From contig KV748206.1 in assembly GCA_001692895.1 (NCBI GenBank), positions 132,434 through 196,433 of the forward strand: DNA of 64,000 nucleotides, written 5' to 3'. This document shows positions 1 to 11,344 of the stretch, piece after piece. Under the pieces are notes generated by a model, which saw only the letters and a program-made list of their open reading frames with translations, was not told where the DNA came from and searched no databases. This DNA is from Cenococcum geophilum 1.58 (lineage: Eukaryota; Ascomycota; Dothideomycetes; Gloniales; Gloniaceae). Position numbers and translations under genes: made by a program. How positions within the stretch are numbered: position 1 is the first letter of the stretch; each line of letters opens with the position of its first letter.

Positions 1-277
1 AAGGTAGATTTGGAAAGGAGGCCGTTTCACAGCTCAAGACGAAGCCATGATATCATTAACAAACTGGGGTTGGTCTGAATCTTTGGCGTTCCATATTCAC
101 TCCAGCGCCTAGCGTCTCCACATCTCCACCTGCCATTTAATCACTATAATCGCATCTCGCTAATTCATTCACACATGGGCCTTTATCAAGGGCACTTCTC
201 TTTTCACTTTGACACATTCTTCCAACTACCTCTCATCTCGCCTTGAGGAGTCTCCATCTTCTGCGAGTAGTAGTCAA

Positions 278-1468
278 ATGGACAGTACTCTTCAGATCAT
301 GCACAGGTTGTTTACTAGAAATGCATCCAACGACAAGATCATATCTAGACCTGCGCCTGTGACGGTGTCTCCAACAGCTCTTCCAACAGGCCCTTCAACA
401 ACGCCTCCAATGGCGCCCCCTATCCAGCCACGACAGAATACAGAAAGCCTGGCCGGGCTGCGACGAAATCCACCACGCAAGGCGCGCCGAGTAACGATAT
501 TAGACATCAACGGTTCAGACAGTGAAGATATGAAGAGGCCAGTAAAGTGAGTTAATCATTATCGGCATCTACACTAGATGCTAAGCACTAATAGGCCTCA
601 TTTCAGGAAGCGGTCGTTACGGAAACCTAGACCTTTCCGATTCCTCAACCTCCCAGCTGAGCTTCGCAATATGGTTTATGGATACCTTCTCATCAACAAT
701 CGTTGCAAGAACGATCCCGTCTTCAGTGCCCCGGAAATAAAGAAAGGTATAAGGAAGCGTGTAGCCATCAATAGAAGGAGGCAAACTCTATCCAAAAAGA
801 GAGAGGAGGAAGGGAAGAAATCCGTTCAACGCAGGGCGCCGACTACCGAACCACTTGCATACATCAGCATTCTTTCTGCCTGCAAACAAATTCACGACGA
901 GGCAAAGGATATCCTCTATAGGAAGAACTCATTTCGCATAGCCATTCGAAACTTCAAGTGGGACAATAATCCTGAGTACATGCAGTTGGATTGCGGTCTT
1001 TACGGCTGGGATTTCCCCCGAATCACAAACTTACAGCTGGAGCTCTCTATAGATTGGCATGCCGACCTTGCCACACGCGTCAATTGGGTTGGTCTCACTA
1101 AAGCTATGCCAGCCTTAAGGAGGCTTCAAGTATTTGTTACGCTTCCGGATCCTTCGCGTTGGGGTAGGAGTGAGCTCAGTGATTGGGGACAGGTTGACTG
1201 GAAGTACAAGGCCATTTTCAGGGACCTTGTTGCAGCAATTCCTAAGTCCGTCAATGTTAAGTGGGGTCTTACTCTTAGACAGAAGGTTCGAGACTTTAAA
1301 GATAAAGACTATGTTGAAGGCAGGGTGTTACGCGCAATGTATCGGGAGTTCGAAAATCAGCAGGGAATTGACTTAGAGACTCCCGGCGCCACGGAAGGGA
1401 ATGAGGATGATGCGGAGAGTGTGGTAGATCCGAACACTGACTACAGTGGTGTTTTCGATGAGGACTGA
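278..1468 (+). CDS. F-box/2EXR-like (LPxELR) hypothetical protein
   Basis: Predicted exons are 278-546 and 607-1468, encoding 376 residues. The 60-bp intron opens GTGAGT and closes TTTCAG, and splicing through a split AAG codon restores the frame. I start at the ATG at 278 because the reading frame upstream of it has no ATG. The first 90 residues are Ser/Thr/Pro rich and probably disordered. Exon 2 opens with a basic stretch and then FRFLNLPAELRNMVYGYLL, the signature of the large fungal family of F-box-like/2EXR proteins. A further conserved block (LSACKQIHDEAKDILY) is also typical of it. Such proteins are often inferred to be substrate adaptors, but the function here is unknown. No catalytic motif is visible. 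Confidence 0.8.
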
Positions 1469-1895
1469 AACAGGGTACCTAAGAGGATATCACTATATCA
1501 ATTTCTAGAATACTTGCTTCGGAGTGCTTTCGGAAGGGTTACTTTGAGTCATCATGGTGGATATTAGCGACTTGTAGTCAACGAGCCAGAAGCAGACATT
1601 GGAACTCAAATATCGTCCAAAAATTCGGGGATATTACTGTCCCTCTAAGGGTTTCTAGCAGCAATTTGAACCGTAATGTCACTACAAGAATAATTGCAAA
1701 GGGACCTTTAAATTTTAAATTTAAGACGGCGGGTTCTTGAACCTGACCGAAGAACGTAAAATGCCGCGAGCCTGCGGAATACGGGCGTGGCAAATTTAAT
1801 TCGCCAATCTCCGCGCCAAGATAAGACTAAACATCAACTCAAGGTCCAACAAGCTAAAGCCGGAATTCAGGCTTCGTGGTATCATTCTCGCAGCC
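1469..1895. other. intergenic, 427 bp
   Basis: This stretch lies between two same-strand genes. It holds a short palindromic AT run near 1708-1724 (AAATTTTAAATTT). I see no convincing ORF, and no promoter element beyond AT richness. Confidence 0.5.
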
Positions 1896-2834
1896 ATGCA
1901 AACTTCCCAGTTGGCAAACTCTCTCGCCACAGCAGAGCAGATTTCATCTTCGGGATCCCAACTAGATGGCATTCCCGCTGACCTTGAAAACTCCATTCAG
2001 TTCGCAGGCGCAAGACTCATCCAGGCCGCTGGAATATTACTTCGACTTCCTCAAGAGATAATAGCGCAGGCAATTGTGATATTTACGAGATTCTGGATAG
2101 GATCAGAAGGTGGGAGTCTCGCCGAATATGGTGCTGAGGTGGGGTTGCGTATCATCAATTTCGAGCTCAGATTGAGCTAATACAGCCCATAGCAAGTTTC
2201 CTCAGCCTCCTTATACCTCATCGCGAAGCTCTCTGCATATCCTAAATCACCCCGCAGTATCTTGAATGTTTACGCTTACCTGGATTCATTCCCTTCTACA
2301 TTCATCGAACCTGAGAAGTTGCAAACGAACAATACTGAATCATGTTATCTTTCAGAGGGATCATACCATGCTCAGCGCACTCTCCTTCTAAGGACAGAAG
2401 CCCATATTCTCCGCATCCTTAGCTTCCAAACACACGTGTCTCTACCGTACACTCTATGCATTAATTACCTCCAGACTCTTGATGTGTTCAACCAACCGCG
2501 TGCCTCGGAACTCGCGAAACGAGCGTTTGCGCACCTCAACACAGCACTCCTTAGTCCGCAACTACTATATCTTACACATCAGCCTCCTTGTCTTGCCACT
2601 GCTGCTATTTATCTGGCAGCTAGGGAGGTTGGAGTTAAGCTACCTGATAATGAGTGGTGGGAGGTCTTTGATACAGATCGGGAAGAGCTTGGGTTTTTAG
2701 TCGTTGGGCTGATGAGCATGGAAGGATTTGTGGCAGAGGAAAAGGCAAAATGGGGGAAGAGGAAAGTCCCAATGACCGTAGACGATGTGGAGGCTGAGAT
2801 AGAAAGAAGGAAAATAATGAATGGCAATGGCTGA
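1896..2834 (+). CDS. cyclin-domain protein (cyclin L/Q-like)
   Basis: Predicted exons are 1896-2138 and 2193-2834, encoding 294 residues. The 54-bp intron (GTGGGG to CATAG) is in phase 0. Splicing joins GGSLAEYGAE to QVSSASLYLIAKL, which rebuilds a continuous cyclin-box helix. The N-terminal fold shows ARLIQAAGILLRLPQE and a second helix with VIFTRFWIG, as in transcription-type cyclins (cyclin L, K and Q groups). A second half (LRTEAHILRILSFQ, then PCLATAAIYLAARE) corresponds to the second cyclin repeat. The protein presumably activates a cyclin-dependent kinase in transcription or cell-cycle control. Which kinase cannot be told from sequence. The C-terminal 35 residues are charged. Confidence 0.8.
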
Positions 2835-3278
2835 AATAGAATAGTCTGAGACTACACGCCACCGTATGGCAGCACGACGCAAAAATAGTCGCCTATCTGC
2901 ATTTAAGACAGGCGCAGTGTTTCTCGACCTTAAACTACTTCAAGACGTTGTCTTGGAGTTCAACAAAAATTTCTCAGCACAACGTAAGATTACCATCCTA
3001 AACTGTTAAAGACAGGGCTGAAAAATCAGAGGATTTCTTTGTTCACTTGATGCCGTCAATATTCATGCACGCCGTCGTGTCCGCAATGTATATCTACAGC
3101 GTGCGAGTTGTTCCTTGCAAACAACGCCTTTGTTCTTTGATAACACATTATAATTCTATATTATATATCCCCATCCATGCACCGAATTTGTCACGATTGT
3201 GGACTACTTTAGCATTTCCTCTCGTTCTTCATTACGAACCTCAATGGTTGAATCTTTGCTCCATCAAAAGCCAGCAAA
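2835..3278. other. intergenic, 444 bp
   Basis: No supported gene. The stretch carries the 3' flank of the cyclin-domain gene and the upstream flank of the next ORF. Confidence 0.4.
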
Positions 3279-4073
3279 ATGCAGAGAATACCTAGTGTTT
3301 CTCTCAATCCAGAATACAATCTTCTCGCCAGCTCCACTGAGCACTTCCAGAGGGGAGACGGTGGGCGCCGACAAGTGCCTCTCGCTCTACTTAATACGCG
3401 GTTCGGTCGCACCCAAGAAGTGCGGCCACAACCATCTAAGCAAAGGCTGAGAGACACTTCGTTTGCTCGTCAAACAGCTTCCTTGCCACCTGCTCCAATA
3501 TCTGCGGGCCAAGACCCTTCAAATATCACGAATCCGGCTCATATGCCGATAGCACAGGGCTTTCCCGCTCAACTAACTCAGCCTCCTAACAAGCAGTCTA
3601 ATGATGAGTCTGACGAGGAGTTTGACTTAATTTACGAGTGGTACACAAACCCTACGCTAACAACAAACCATTTTTTAAAGTACGTAAAGCCGAGGAGAAC
3701 TCCATGCTTGTCCAATGAACCCCCAGACTTATTTTATGAAGGCTACGAGAGCTCTTACCCATTACCGGAGGTCGGAGTATCAGATCGCAACCTGCTTCCA
3801 AGCCAACAACCAAGTCTTTCAGAAAGACCGAGCCAAGCCAGAGGGAGTTCATGGAATCATATGAACTTAGACAAGGAAGTTGCAACAGCAAACCTTCCCT
3901 TAACCCAGAGCGATCTCCGAAATGAGAGGCCCGAAGCGAGCTCGGGCAATAGTGAGTTATCAGCAAGCTACGATAGGCATTTGTATCAAACTGATTTATT
4001 CAGCAAACCAACTAGCAGATTTTATAGATCTATTAAAAACGTTAAAAATATTATTAAGCTTATTAATTATTAA
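3279..4073 (+). CDS. uncharacterised ORF running into AT-rich repeat debris
   Basis: A single ATG-initiated frame of 264 codons. The product is hydrophilic, Pro/Ser/Gln rich and low in conserved-looking hydrophobic segments, with an acidic patch (NDESDEEFDLIYEWY) near residues 108-122. I do not recognise a domain. The last 25-30 codons lie in AT-rich sequence (IKNVKNIIKLINY) unlike the rest, so the natural 3' end is probably lost or replaced where repeat sequence begins near 3990. An unrecognised intron is also possible, for example near 3660-3685. It could be a real lineage-specific gene with a disrupted tail or a chance ORF. Confidence 0.35.
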   Translation: MQRIPSVSLNPEYNLLASSTEHFQRGDGGRRQVPLALLNTRFGRTQEVRPQPSKQRLRDTSFARQTASLPPAPISAGQDPSNITNPAHMPIAQGFPAQLTQPPNKQSNDESDEEFDLIYEWYTNPTLTTNHFLKYVKPRRTPCLSNEPPDLFYEGYESSYPLPEVGVSDRNLLPSQQPSLSERPSQARGSSWNHMNLDKEVATANLPLTQSDLRNERPEASSGNSELSASYDRHLYQTDLFSKPTSRFYRSIKNVKNIIKLINY

Positions 4074-4159
4074 TTTATATTTATATTTATATTTATATTA
4101 CATCAATAAGTTTTTCTAAAAAATATATATATAGGTCACTACTAGTTATATACCCCCTA

Positions 4160-4225
4160 ATTGATATATATACACTCCCTACCCAAACAAGCTTAAAACC
4201 TTCCACTTTAAATAGGTGTAAGAGT
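4160..4225 (+). repeat. partial copy of the inverted-repeat arm found at 63.1-63.6 kb
   Basis: ACACTCCCTACCCAAACAAG followed by a run ending CTTCCACTTTAAAT matches the terminal arm of the MULE-like element at 63150-63645, where the order is CCTAC, ACAAGCTTAGA, TTTCCACTTTAA. Similarity stops after about 50 bp. It is therefore a relic of one terminus of the same family, not a whole element. Confidence 0.5.
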
Positions 4226-4639
4226 ATACATATTAGATCCCGCAAGAGTCGCGATAGATTCGCAATCACTCTGTCTTTTTGGCCGTATGGCGACGTGGTG
4301 CGGGACACGTTACAATAGGTTAATGTACTACTAAATCCGACTAGTATTAGCCTTTAACTTAATAACTTTAATCTATTCGTTTTAGTTATTTAGGCTTACT
4401 AGGATTCCCGATAAGATAGGCATTTATAATTAAGACAATAATAGAAGTAAGGCTTTAAATTAAGAATAATAATATAGTAGACGGCCCGGGCTTATAACTA
4501 TCGATTGAAGATAGCTGTAAAAGGCTTAGTTAATAGAATAGGATCTATTGGTAGCCAGGTAACTAGAATTCCAAGCCGAGGACTAGAAGAAGGTCGAGGA
4601 GAGGACATCTATATACATGGCGCCAAGCCCCTAGCCGAG

Positions 4640-5410
4640 CCCCTGACTAGGGTCTGTAACAGTGCCGTATTAATGGCTCTAGAAGCTCTCTATATACATA
4701 AGGTAGGTGCAGGCAATAGAAATAGGTGGTAAGCAATACGATGGTAAGAAACAGGGTGGTGAGTCGTAAGGTAATGGGCATTAAAGATAGTGGTAAGACA
4801 GTGGTAAGAAAATCCGATTCACGTCAACACTGTTCTACTAGCCCTTAACGCAGAATTTTGACCGTCCATGGGAATGCAGGATCTTTTTCTCACCAGTTCA
4901 AAGATATACCAGGAGGCCTACGAGAATTACCAACTTTTACTCTGAGACAGTCGATCCACTCTCCTTCAAATCGATATTTTACTCGTACACTAGCGGCTTC
5001 GAAAAATATGCCAGGCCTTTTAATATCTAGCCTCCCTTGATGCTCTTCTGAGCGCTGGATTTAATCGCCGAATCCATGGAAAGAATATCAGACAATTCCC
5101 ATTTTCAATAGAAGCTTCAAAGAGCATCAAACTTATTGATATTGTCGAACTGGATCGGAGTTCCTTACTACCATCTTACTACTGTCTTCAAGACTAGAAC
5201 CCTATGTCTCACTACCCCGCTACTTACCTCGTATGTCTCATCGAATGTCTCATCGAATGTCTCATTACCTGTTTCCATTACCGAATGACGACGCAGTCGT
5301 CATTCTAATTGCAACCTATTTGCCACCTATCTGGTGTATATATAGAGGCTCTAGAAGCCCTCTTTAATAAACAGAGTTCTCATACCTAATTGTCCGTTCG
5401 ACAGATATTT
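4640..5410. mobile_element. possible LTR-type fossil, inverted pair
   Basis: About 4640-4810 on the minus strand and 5190-5410 on the plus strand share an ordered set of segments (ACCTATTT, TATATAGAG, CTCTAGAAG), so they form an inverted pair. The plus copy has a TATATATAG box followed about 30 bp later by an AATAAA, the layout expected of a long terminal repeat or short promoter-bearing element. No internal coding region is seen between them. Family and age are uncertain and the remnant looks old and broken. Confidence 0.3.
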
Positions 5411-5549
5411 ATTATATGCTGCTTGTCCATTTATCAGAACTACTAGTGGGTATACCTCTTTCCATTCATCGGCAAGGAATGAGTCCGACAGTGAAAATTT
5501 AAATCTTTAGTGCCGTGAATTATCCAAACACTTCTGCTTTACAATGTCT

Positions 5550-6692
5550 TCAATATTCAAATTTCTGTCCGACAAGATTCTCACTCAGCTTCCACAGCCT
5601 CTCCGCGTTATCTTTATCAACTGCATACGGCATTGTTACATCGCCATGGTCGATCTGGCAGTCAACCAAATACGCTCCACTGTTTTCCGCAATTGTCGGA
5701 TCAAACGCCGCGACAACAGTCGTGGAAGCACCCTGCGACAGAGTCTTGAATGTCCAATCCGCTGTATTCCGCACATTTCCATTCTCATCAAGTACACCTA
5801 GATAAACAATGAATTTCAGCAGCTAATTAGCACTTTAGGAGTCATGGCGCTCACCTCTCGCCTTCCACGCCCCGGTAGGGATATGCCGACCTAGATTTGT
5901 CCAGATGGCACCAGGATGTAGACTGAAAGCCACTGCGCCTTTCGACTTCAGCTTCTCAGCTAGCGAAACCGAGAAGAGCATGTTCGCTGTCTTTGACTGC
6001 CCGTATGCTAGGCTCGGGTCATAATCCTTCCCATTCTGCGTACAAGAATGAGCATTTCTTCTCAGGTCAAACAACAGCTCAGGAACACTTACCCCAAAAT
6101 TCCAATCCTCAAACCTCGCCGGGCCATATCTGTGTCCCCTACTACTGACATTTACAATCCTGGCACCATTTCTAGCTGCTAAAATCTTGCCCATGACCAA
6201 ATTCGTAAACAAAAACGTGCCGACATGGTTCGTTGCAAATTGTGTCTCGATGCCATCCTCGCTCAACGCAAATGGACACATCATTACTCCTGCATTGTTG
6301 ATCAACACATCGATTGGCTCTGTCCAGCTATTGACTTCTTCTGCAGCTGCGCGGACGGTTCTGAATGAGCTTAAGTCTAGTTGAAGAAGTCGAGTCCTGA
6401 CGCCCGGGGCAGCAGCTTTGATAGTAGTATCGGCTTCAGCCAGTTTAGAAGGGGAGCGCGCGGCGAGGATGAGTAAGGAAGGAGAGTGCAGGGCGATGCC
6501 GCGCGCGGTTTCGAGGCCGATACCGCCGGGGGAGACACCGGTGACAAGGACTAAAGTATTTTTAATTAACCGACTGAGTCAACAAGCAGATAAGGGTCCT
6601 GTCTACGAACCGGTCTTTCCATCTATTTGATCAGAAAATTTCTCTGCAGCCTCTTCAGCTGTAGTGCTGTGGTCGAATTGGAACATTTTCAT
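5550..6692 (-). CDS. short-chain dehydrogenase/reductase (retinol dehydrogenase/WWOX-like)
   Basis: Predicted exons on the minus strand are 6692-6611, 6550-6093, 6035-5855 and 5797-5550, encoding 322 residues. All three introns (60, 57 and 57 bp) have GT-AG ends, and frame is kept through each. The N terminus (residues 1-27) leads into the Rossmann strand with the cofactor motif TGVSPGGIG at 31-39. NNAG lies at 112-115, NVSS near 160, and the catalytic Tyr191-x3-Lys195 is in AYGQSKTAN. This is a classical NAD(P)-dependent SDR close to the fungal retinol-dehydrogenase-like/WW-domain-oxidoreductase group. The substrate cannot be assigned. It stands alone, with transposon debris on both sides, and shows no lesion. 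Confidence 0.85.
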
Positions 6693-7045
6693 TTGTAGAT
6701 AAGGTGAAATCCGTTTGAGAAGTTTGAGGAACTTGTATTTGATGTTTTGAGATACCAAAGAGAACAGATTCTATTATTCTTATATAGCTATCCTCCGTAG
6801 CTGGTCGAACCTCCTAAGAACTTCCCGAGATCTGTTATAGCATCCTAGATCCTAAAGCCGACCTAACTCCGGAACCCTTTATTACTACGTGCTAACGCCA
6901 CGCTCGCTTACTCAACCCAAACCTAGGCGCAAATCATACGGGAAAGATTGTGGGAGATCGCTGTTAAGAATCCGGACGGACACCGGCGCTACTGAAGCCC
7001 ATTTAACTATGTTCTCAGATATGCTAATAATCAGTTAGTTACGGT
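6693..7045. other. SDR upstream region up to hAT element
   Basis: About 350 bp holding the SDR promoter on the minus strand. It becomes AT-rich toward the hAT insertion. A TATATAG run lies near 6780. No gene is present. Confidence 0.4.
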
Positions 7046-7065
7046 CAGGGGTGCCGGCAAATCTT
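7046..7065 (+). repeat. hAT left terminal inverted repeat
   Basis: This 20-bp terminus starts with CAGGGGTGCC and is preceded by the 8-bp target copy GTTACGGT. It pairs with 11192-11211. Confidence 0.9.
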
Positions 7066-8796
7066 CCCATCAAGTCCGAATTGACTTGAATTGAATTGAT
7101 CTATAATCAATTTAAGTCAATTCAAGGTCCTTTGCCAAGCCAATTCAAATCAAATCAAGGGCTGAATTGAATTGATAAATATATAGAATATAGAAATATT
7201 TTTACCTTTAGTGTTAATGTTTAATAGATATTCTCGGTTGGCGTGTAAAATGCCAATTCTTTAAACTTTATTAGGTAAACCCATATAACCTAGTAATTGC
7301 CGTTATCGTTAAGCTAGATTTAAGTTATCGGCTAGGCACACTACCTATATAAAGATATTTGCACCTACAAAAGTCCTTCCAAAATTACCACCTTATCAAC
7401 CTTTCAACACTACCACTTTATATCATTATAATGGATATTGAATCCGATTCTAAACCACTTTCTGCGCCTCCTAGTATAATTAAGGTACCTACCGAGCTTT
7501 AGAAAACCTCTAATTTCGATTCTCGCGCCCAGGAGATTAACACTATAACTTTTTCTAGTAACGATAAATACAAAGACCTTAATTAGCTGAAGTTTCCTGG
7601 CTTTTAAATTCCTTCTCCATTAAAACGAGACCGCTAATCGCATATCTGGAAGTATTGCTATAAGATCTACCAAATAGAAACAGGAAATCTCTATATAGTA
7701 TATTAGATCTGCTATATAAAACACAAAACAAAATATACCACTAATTACCGCTGGCTTGACGCCTTAACTAGTAGAGCTGCCGAATACCTTCTAAAAAGCA
7801 TAATATTGGCAAGAATGGGCTAATTAAGCTTTTAAATTAATCTTAATTAGTCGCCAGTATATAAAATAAAACACCTACTAAGTAAGCCGAGCTTAATTAA
7901 CATCGCAGGAGCTTTAACGAACGCCGATTTTAGAAGCTTCTGATACGGTAGGTTATTTAGGATGGAATTGCATTTAATTAAGTTAATAGCAAGTATTTTT
8001 ATAAGCTAATTATCTACCTAAATAAGGACTCTAAAGAGATTCTCCCTTACCGAATAATAATACGCGATTGGATTATTAAGGACTTTAAATAATATAAAGG
8101 CGTGGTAATGGAGCTTCTTAAGCGCGTATATAGTCGAATACACGTCTCTATAGATATATAGACCTCTTAAAGCCTCCTAAGCCTCTACGGAATCGTTGTT
8201 TACTTTATTAATAATAAGGGCAACTATAAAACCTTCCTACTTAGTATACTAAAACTCGCTGGGCGATATATAGGCGTTAATATTATTAATAGCGTAGCCG
8301 CGATTCTTGCGGAGTTTAATATTGGTAATAAAATTGGGTATTTTATACTAGATAATATGTTAAATAATAACACCTATATGGAGGCTCTGGGTAAGGAGCT
8401 TGGATTTAATTAGAAGGAGCGTTAACTTCGGTACGCTGGCTATATAATTAACCTAGTGGCTTGCTTAATCCTCTATAGTAAGGATATAAAGGCTTTAGAG
8501 GACGAGCTTAAAGAGGCCAAAAATAAGATTAAGCACCTAGAGCTTTAGAGGAAGCAGGGCCCAATTAGAAAGCTTTATAATATTATTATTTATATATTAT
8601 CTACGTCACCCCAACACAAGCAGTAATTTGAGGAGTTTTAACACATCTATTTAACTACTATGCCGTCGTTTTTAGATGGCTCTACAACTTAAACTACCTA
8701 AAAGCTTATCCTTAACGTTAATACGCAGTAGAATTCTACTTTTAATATAATCGAGCGCGCGCTATACCTTATGGCTATAATTAACGCCTTTATTAA

Positions 8797-9810
8797 TAAT
8801 TCTTCTTTAATTAACGTCTGATACGGATACTATCTAGCCCCACGCAGACTACTCCGTACATAAGGGAAAAGTAATATTAACAGGAAAAAACCCTTGCTGC
8901 TAGGGGGGAGGAAAAACCCTATAAGCCACCTCAGTAGGATAAAAAACCCCGATTTGCCATGTCCGTCCGTAGCGGCGGCCCTACGGGCCTACGGCTACGT
9001 CCTATCCTCCTTAGATATTTAAACTCCTTAGGAACCACTACTTCCTTCTCTAGCTTATCTAAAGCTAGGGTTCACTATGTCCTAGCTAGGCCTTACTAAT
9101 CAATTGCCGTACAGTCGTTTCCTATATCTTAACCACCCCCTATATGCTATCTCCTATAACTATTACGTTACTATATACGCCTTGCCTTCTCCCCCCTAGA
9201 GCCACCAAAGGTATAAGGGGGATTCATCCGTTCTAACTACTATAATACTAATAAGCGAGCGGGATATGTTGTATTTAGGTATCTTTTATGCCTAGGCCCC
9301 AGCTAGGCCCTTCCTAAGGGTTACTACTCCGTTAAAAGAAGACAATAGGGAAAACCGTAGGTCGCAATCTAGGCTGCTAGGTAGTATTTAGTAGTAAGAC
9401 GGCAAGTAACCNCATGCTCCGTAGGCGATCGCCCTAGGGGTTAGAAGGGGCCGTATATTTACTCGTTTGTTTGTTTATTTATACGCGCGTTTGTTTGTTA
9501 ATGTAAGGTCGTCAATACTTTTAGTTAAGGTTTGGGGATGTTTATTAAGTGCCATATATCTACGTTGGATCGTATAGGTGCCCCAGATAGGAGAATAGTA
9601 GTAGTTATCGTATTATAGAGGGCCAACAGTAGTGGTTTTTAAGATCTCACCATCCGAAAATTTTTCACTACCGCCCTTAACGCCCACAACCACCACCAGG
9701 TCCTGTCCGCACGCTATGCGACGTCTCTGCGTTGGCTCTAGGTCTGAACTTTAAAGACCCAGGTTCGTAGCCGTCACCACGTACAGGTGCAGAGTCCGTT
9801 TTCGACGGCC
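8797..9810 (-). mobile_element. Tad1-like LINE 3' fragment inserted in the hAT element
   Basis: The 15-bp string TAACGCCTTTATTAA occurs at 8782-8796 and again at 9811-9825, so 8797-9810 is an insertion with a target-site duplication. On the minus strand its 3' end reads GGAGTAGTC, GCGTGGG, then ATCCG and GACGTTAA before an AT tail. The 3' end of the larger LINE at 23250-23310 reads the same way, so both belong to one family. At 1 kb it is strongly 5'-truncated and retains only terminal 3' sequence. It contains one ambiguous base (9412). Confidence 0.8.
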
Positions 9811-11191
9811 TAACGCCTTTATTAAAAAGGAGTAATAAGATTAGGAGGCTTACTATAATTGGGCTACTAAAAACGGCACAAAGCCTTACCCGAAAAATGG
9901 TAAGAAGAAGCCTTTAATTATTAATAACGCTTTAGGTAAGAAGGAATGGCAGATTCTAAAGGAGTATATATAGAAATTAGCGCCGCTTAAGGAGGTTACT
10001 AAGACTCTAGAAGGTAAGGCTTATAACGGTAAGTTAACCTTAATTAGGGTCTAAAAATATCTATTAATTTATAATAAATTAGGTAGAAATGGAGCTCTAT
10101 AGAAGGTCCTCCCGTCTTTAGAGTACCTTATTAAGCAGATTAACCTTTTTATGTTTTAATATAAGTATAACCCAAAGTCTTACTTTTATACGGGCCTTTA
10201 ACTTAGATGGTAGAAACTTAATAAGTACTATAAGCTTACTAATAAATCCGCCACATATATTGCCTCCGTTACTCTATACCCGCGATATAAATAAAAGTGG
10301 ATTAAGGATAAGTAGAAGAATAAGAAGATGTGGATTAAGGATATAAAAAAGCGTGTTTAAACGGAATAGGAGATATATAAAGGCCTTAATTTAGGTGGGA
10401 GAGTTAATACACTACTATCTAAGCGCCGGTGACGCGAGGCAGAGGGTTTAAGAGCCTTCTTAGATAAAGGCCTTAGCGACAACTTAGAAGATAATAAGGA
10501 GGAGGATAAGTATAAAGTATAGATAAAGAAGTATCTAAAACGGGATAGGAAGGTTAATAATCTAATTAAGTATTAGTGGGAGCTTTAATTTAACTATCTA
10601 CGCCTTTTACGCTTCGCAATTAATATATTTAGTATGCTAGCGATAAGTAATAAGCCAGAACGAGTATTCAGCCTTATTGGTAATATGGTACGGCCTAATA
10701 GAGTAAGGCTTAAAGCTAACGTTATTGGCGCTATAATTAGCTTAAAGTATTGGGATATAAATAAGGTTATTAATATAAGCCGCTAAAGCTAGTAAGTTAA
10801 TATAGAGGTGTTTTAAAAGTATATAAAGTGCTAATATTTATATAGGAATAACGACTTAATCCTCCCTACTACGACCTAAGCCTTTACTAAAGCCTCTACT
10901 AAAGCCTCCTTTACTACTTCTACTACGCCGGTGATGTTATATATTGCGAGATCCTTATATAGGCGGAAGGGTTAAATAAGAGACCTTATTTAAGGACCCT
11001 ATAGGTAGGCACTAAGTGATTTTAGGTAACTACTGCGCAAAATACTATACTAAGACTTTATATAGGATTATATAATTAATTTATTAATTTAATTCCAATT
11101 CAAACCTTCCGAATTAATTTAATTCGCCTAATTCGCCTAATTTGGAACGCTAAGTAATTTAATTTAATTTGAGCCTCTTTGGAAGACTTAA

Positions 11192-11211
11192 AAGATTTAC
11201 TGGCACCCCTG
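11192..11211 (-). repeat. hAT right terminal inverted repeat
   Basis: Reverse complement of the left terminus with two differences (G/A and C/T). It is followed by the 8-bp target copy GTTATAGT. Confidence 0.9.
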
Positions 11212-11344
11212 GTTATAGTTATATTGGATTATATAGTAGCATAACTAATTAAATTATAATTGTATCTGCTAATTATATTACGTAGATATAACTATATAAC
11301 TAAACCGGATATACTACAGAAATAAGAAAAGAAGGGGTAGACCT

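Larger units (their letters stand above)
4074..5549. repeat. AT-rich mosaic of repeat remnants
   Basis: The block starts with a TTTATA-type microsatellite (about 4070-4100). It then holds many TA-rich stretches without coding capacity, except for a moderate-GC segment at 4810-5180 that I cannot identify. Related short segments recur in inverted orientation at its two ends (separate entries). The SDR gene's 3' flank begins near 5460. No gene is supported. Confidence 0.6.
7046..11211 (+). mobile_element. hAT DNA transposon, RIP-degraded, split by a LINE fragment
   Basis: Terminal inverted repeats begin CAGGGGTGCC at 7046 and end GGCACCCCTG at 11211, matching 18 of 20 bp. The element is flanked by an 8-bp duplication (GTTACGGT at 7038-7045, GTTATAGT at 11212-11219). 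This is the hAT hallmark, and both differences are transitions. Subterminal AATTGAATTGAT-type repeats fill the first 150 bp and the last 130 bp. The decayed transposase starts near 7432. Recognisable segments are a BED-like finger region (SHIWKY), a middle part (YFILDN near 8340), and a C-terminal dimerisation region (NKPERVFSLIGN near 10650). Stops are scattered throughout, so it cannot make transposase. Without the insertion at 8797-9810 plus one target copy it would be about 3.1 kb. Confidence 0.9.
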
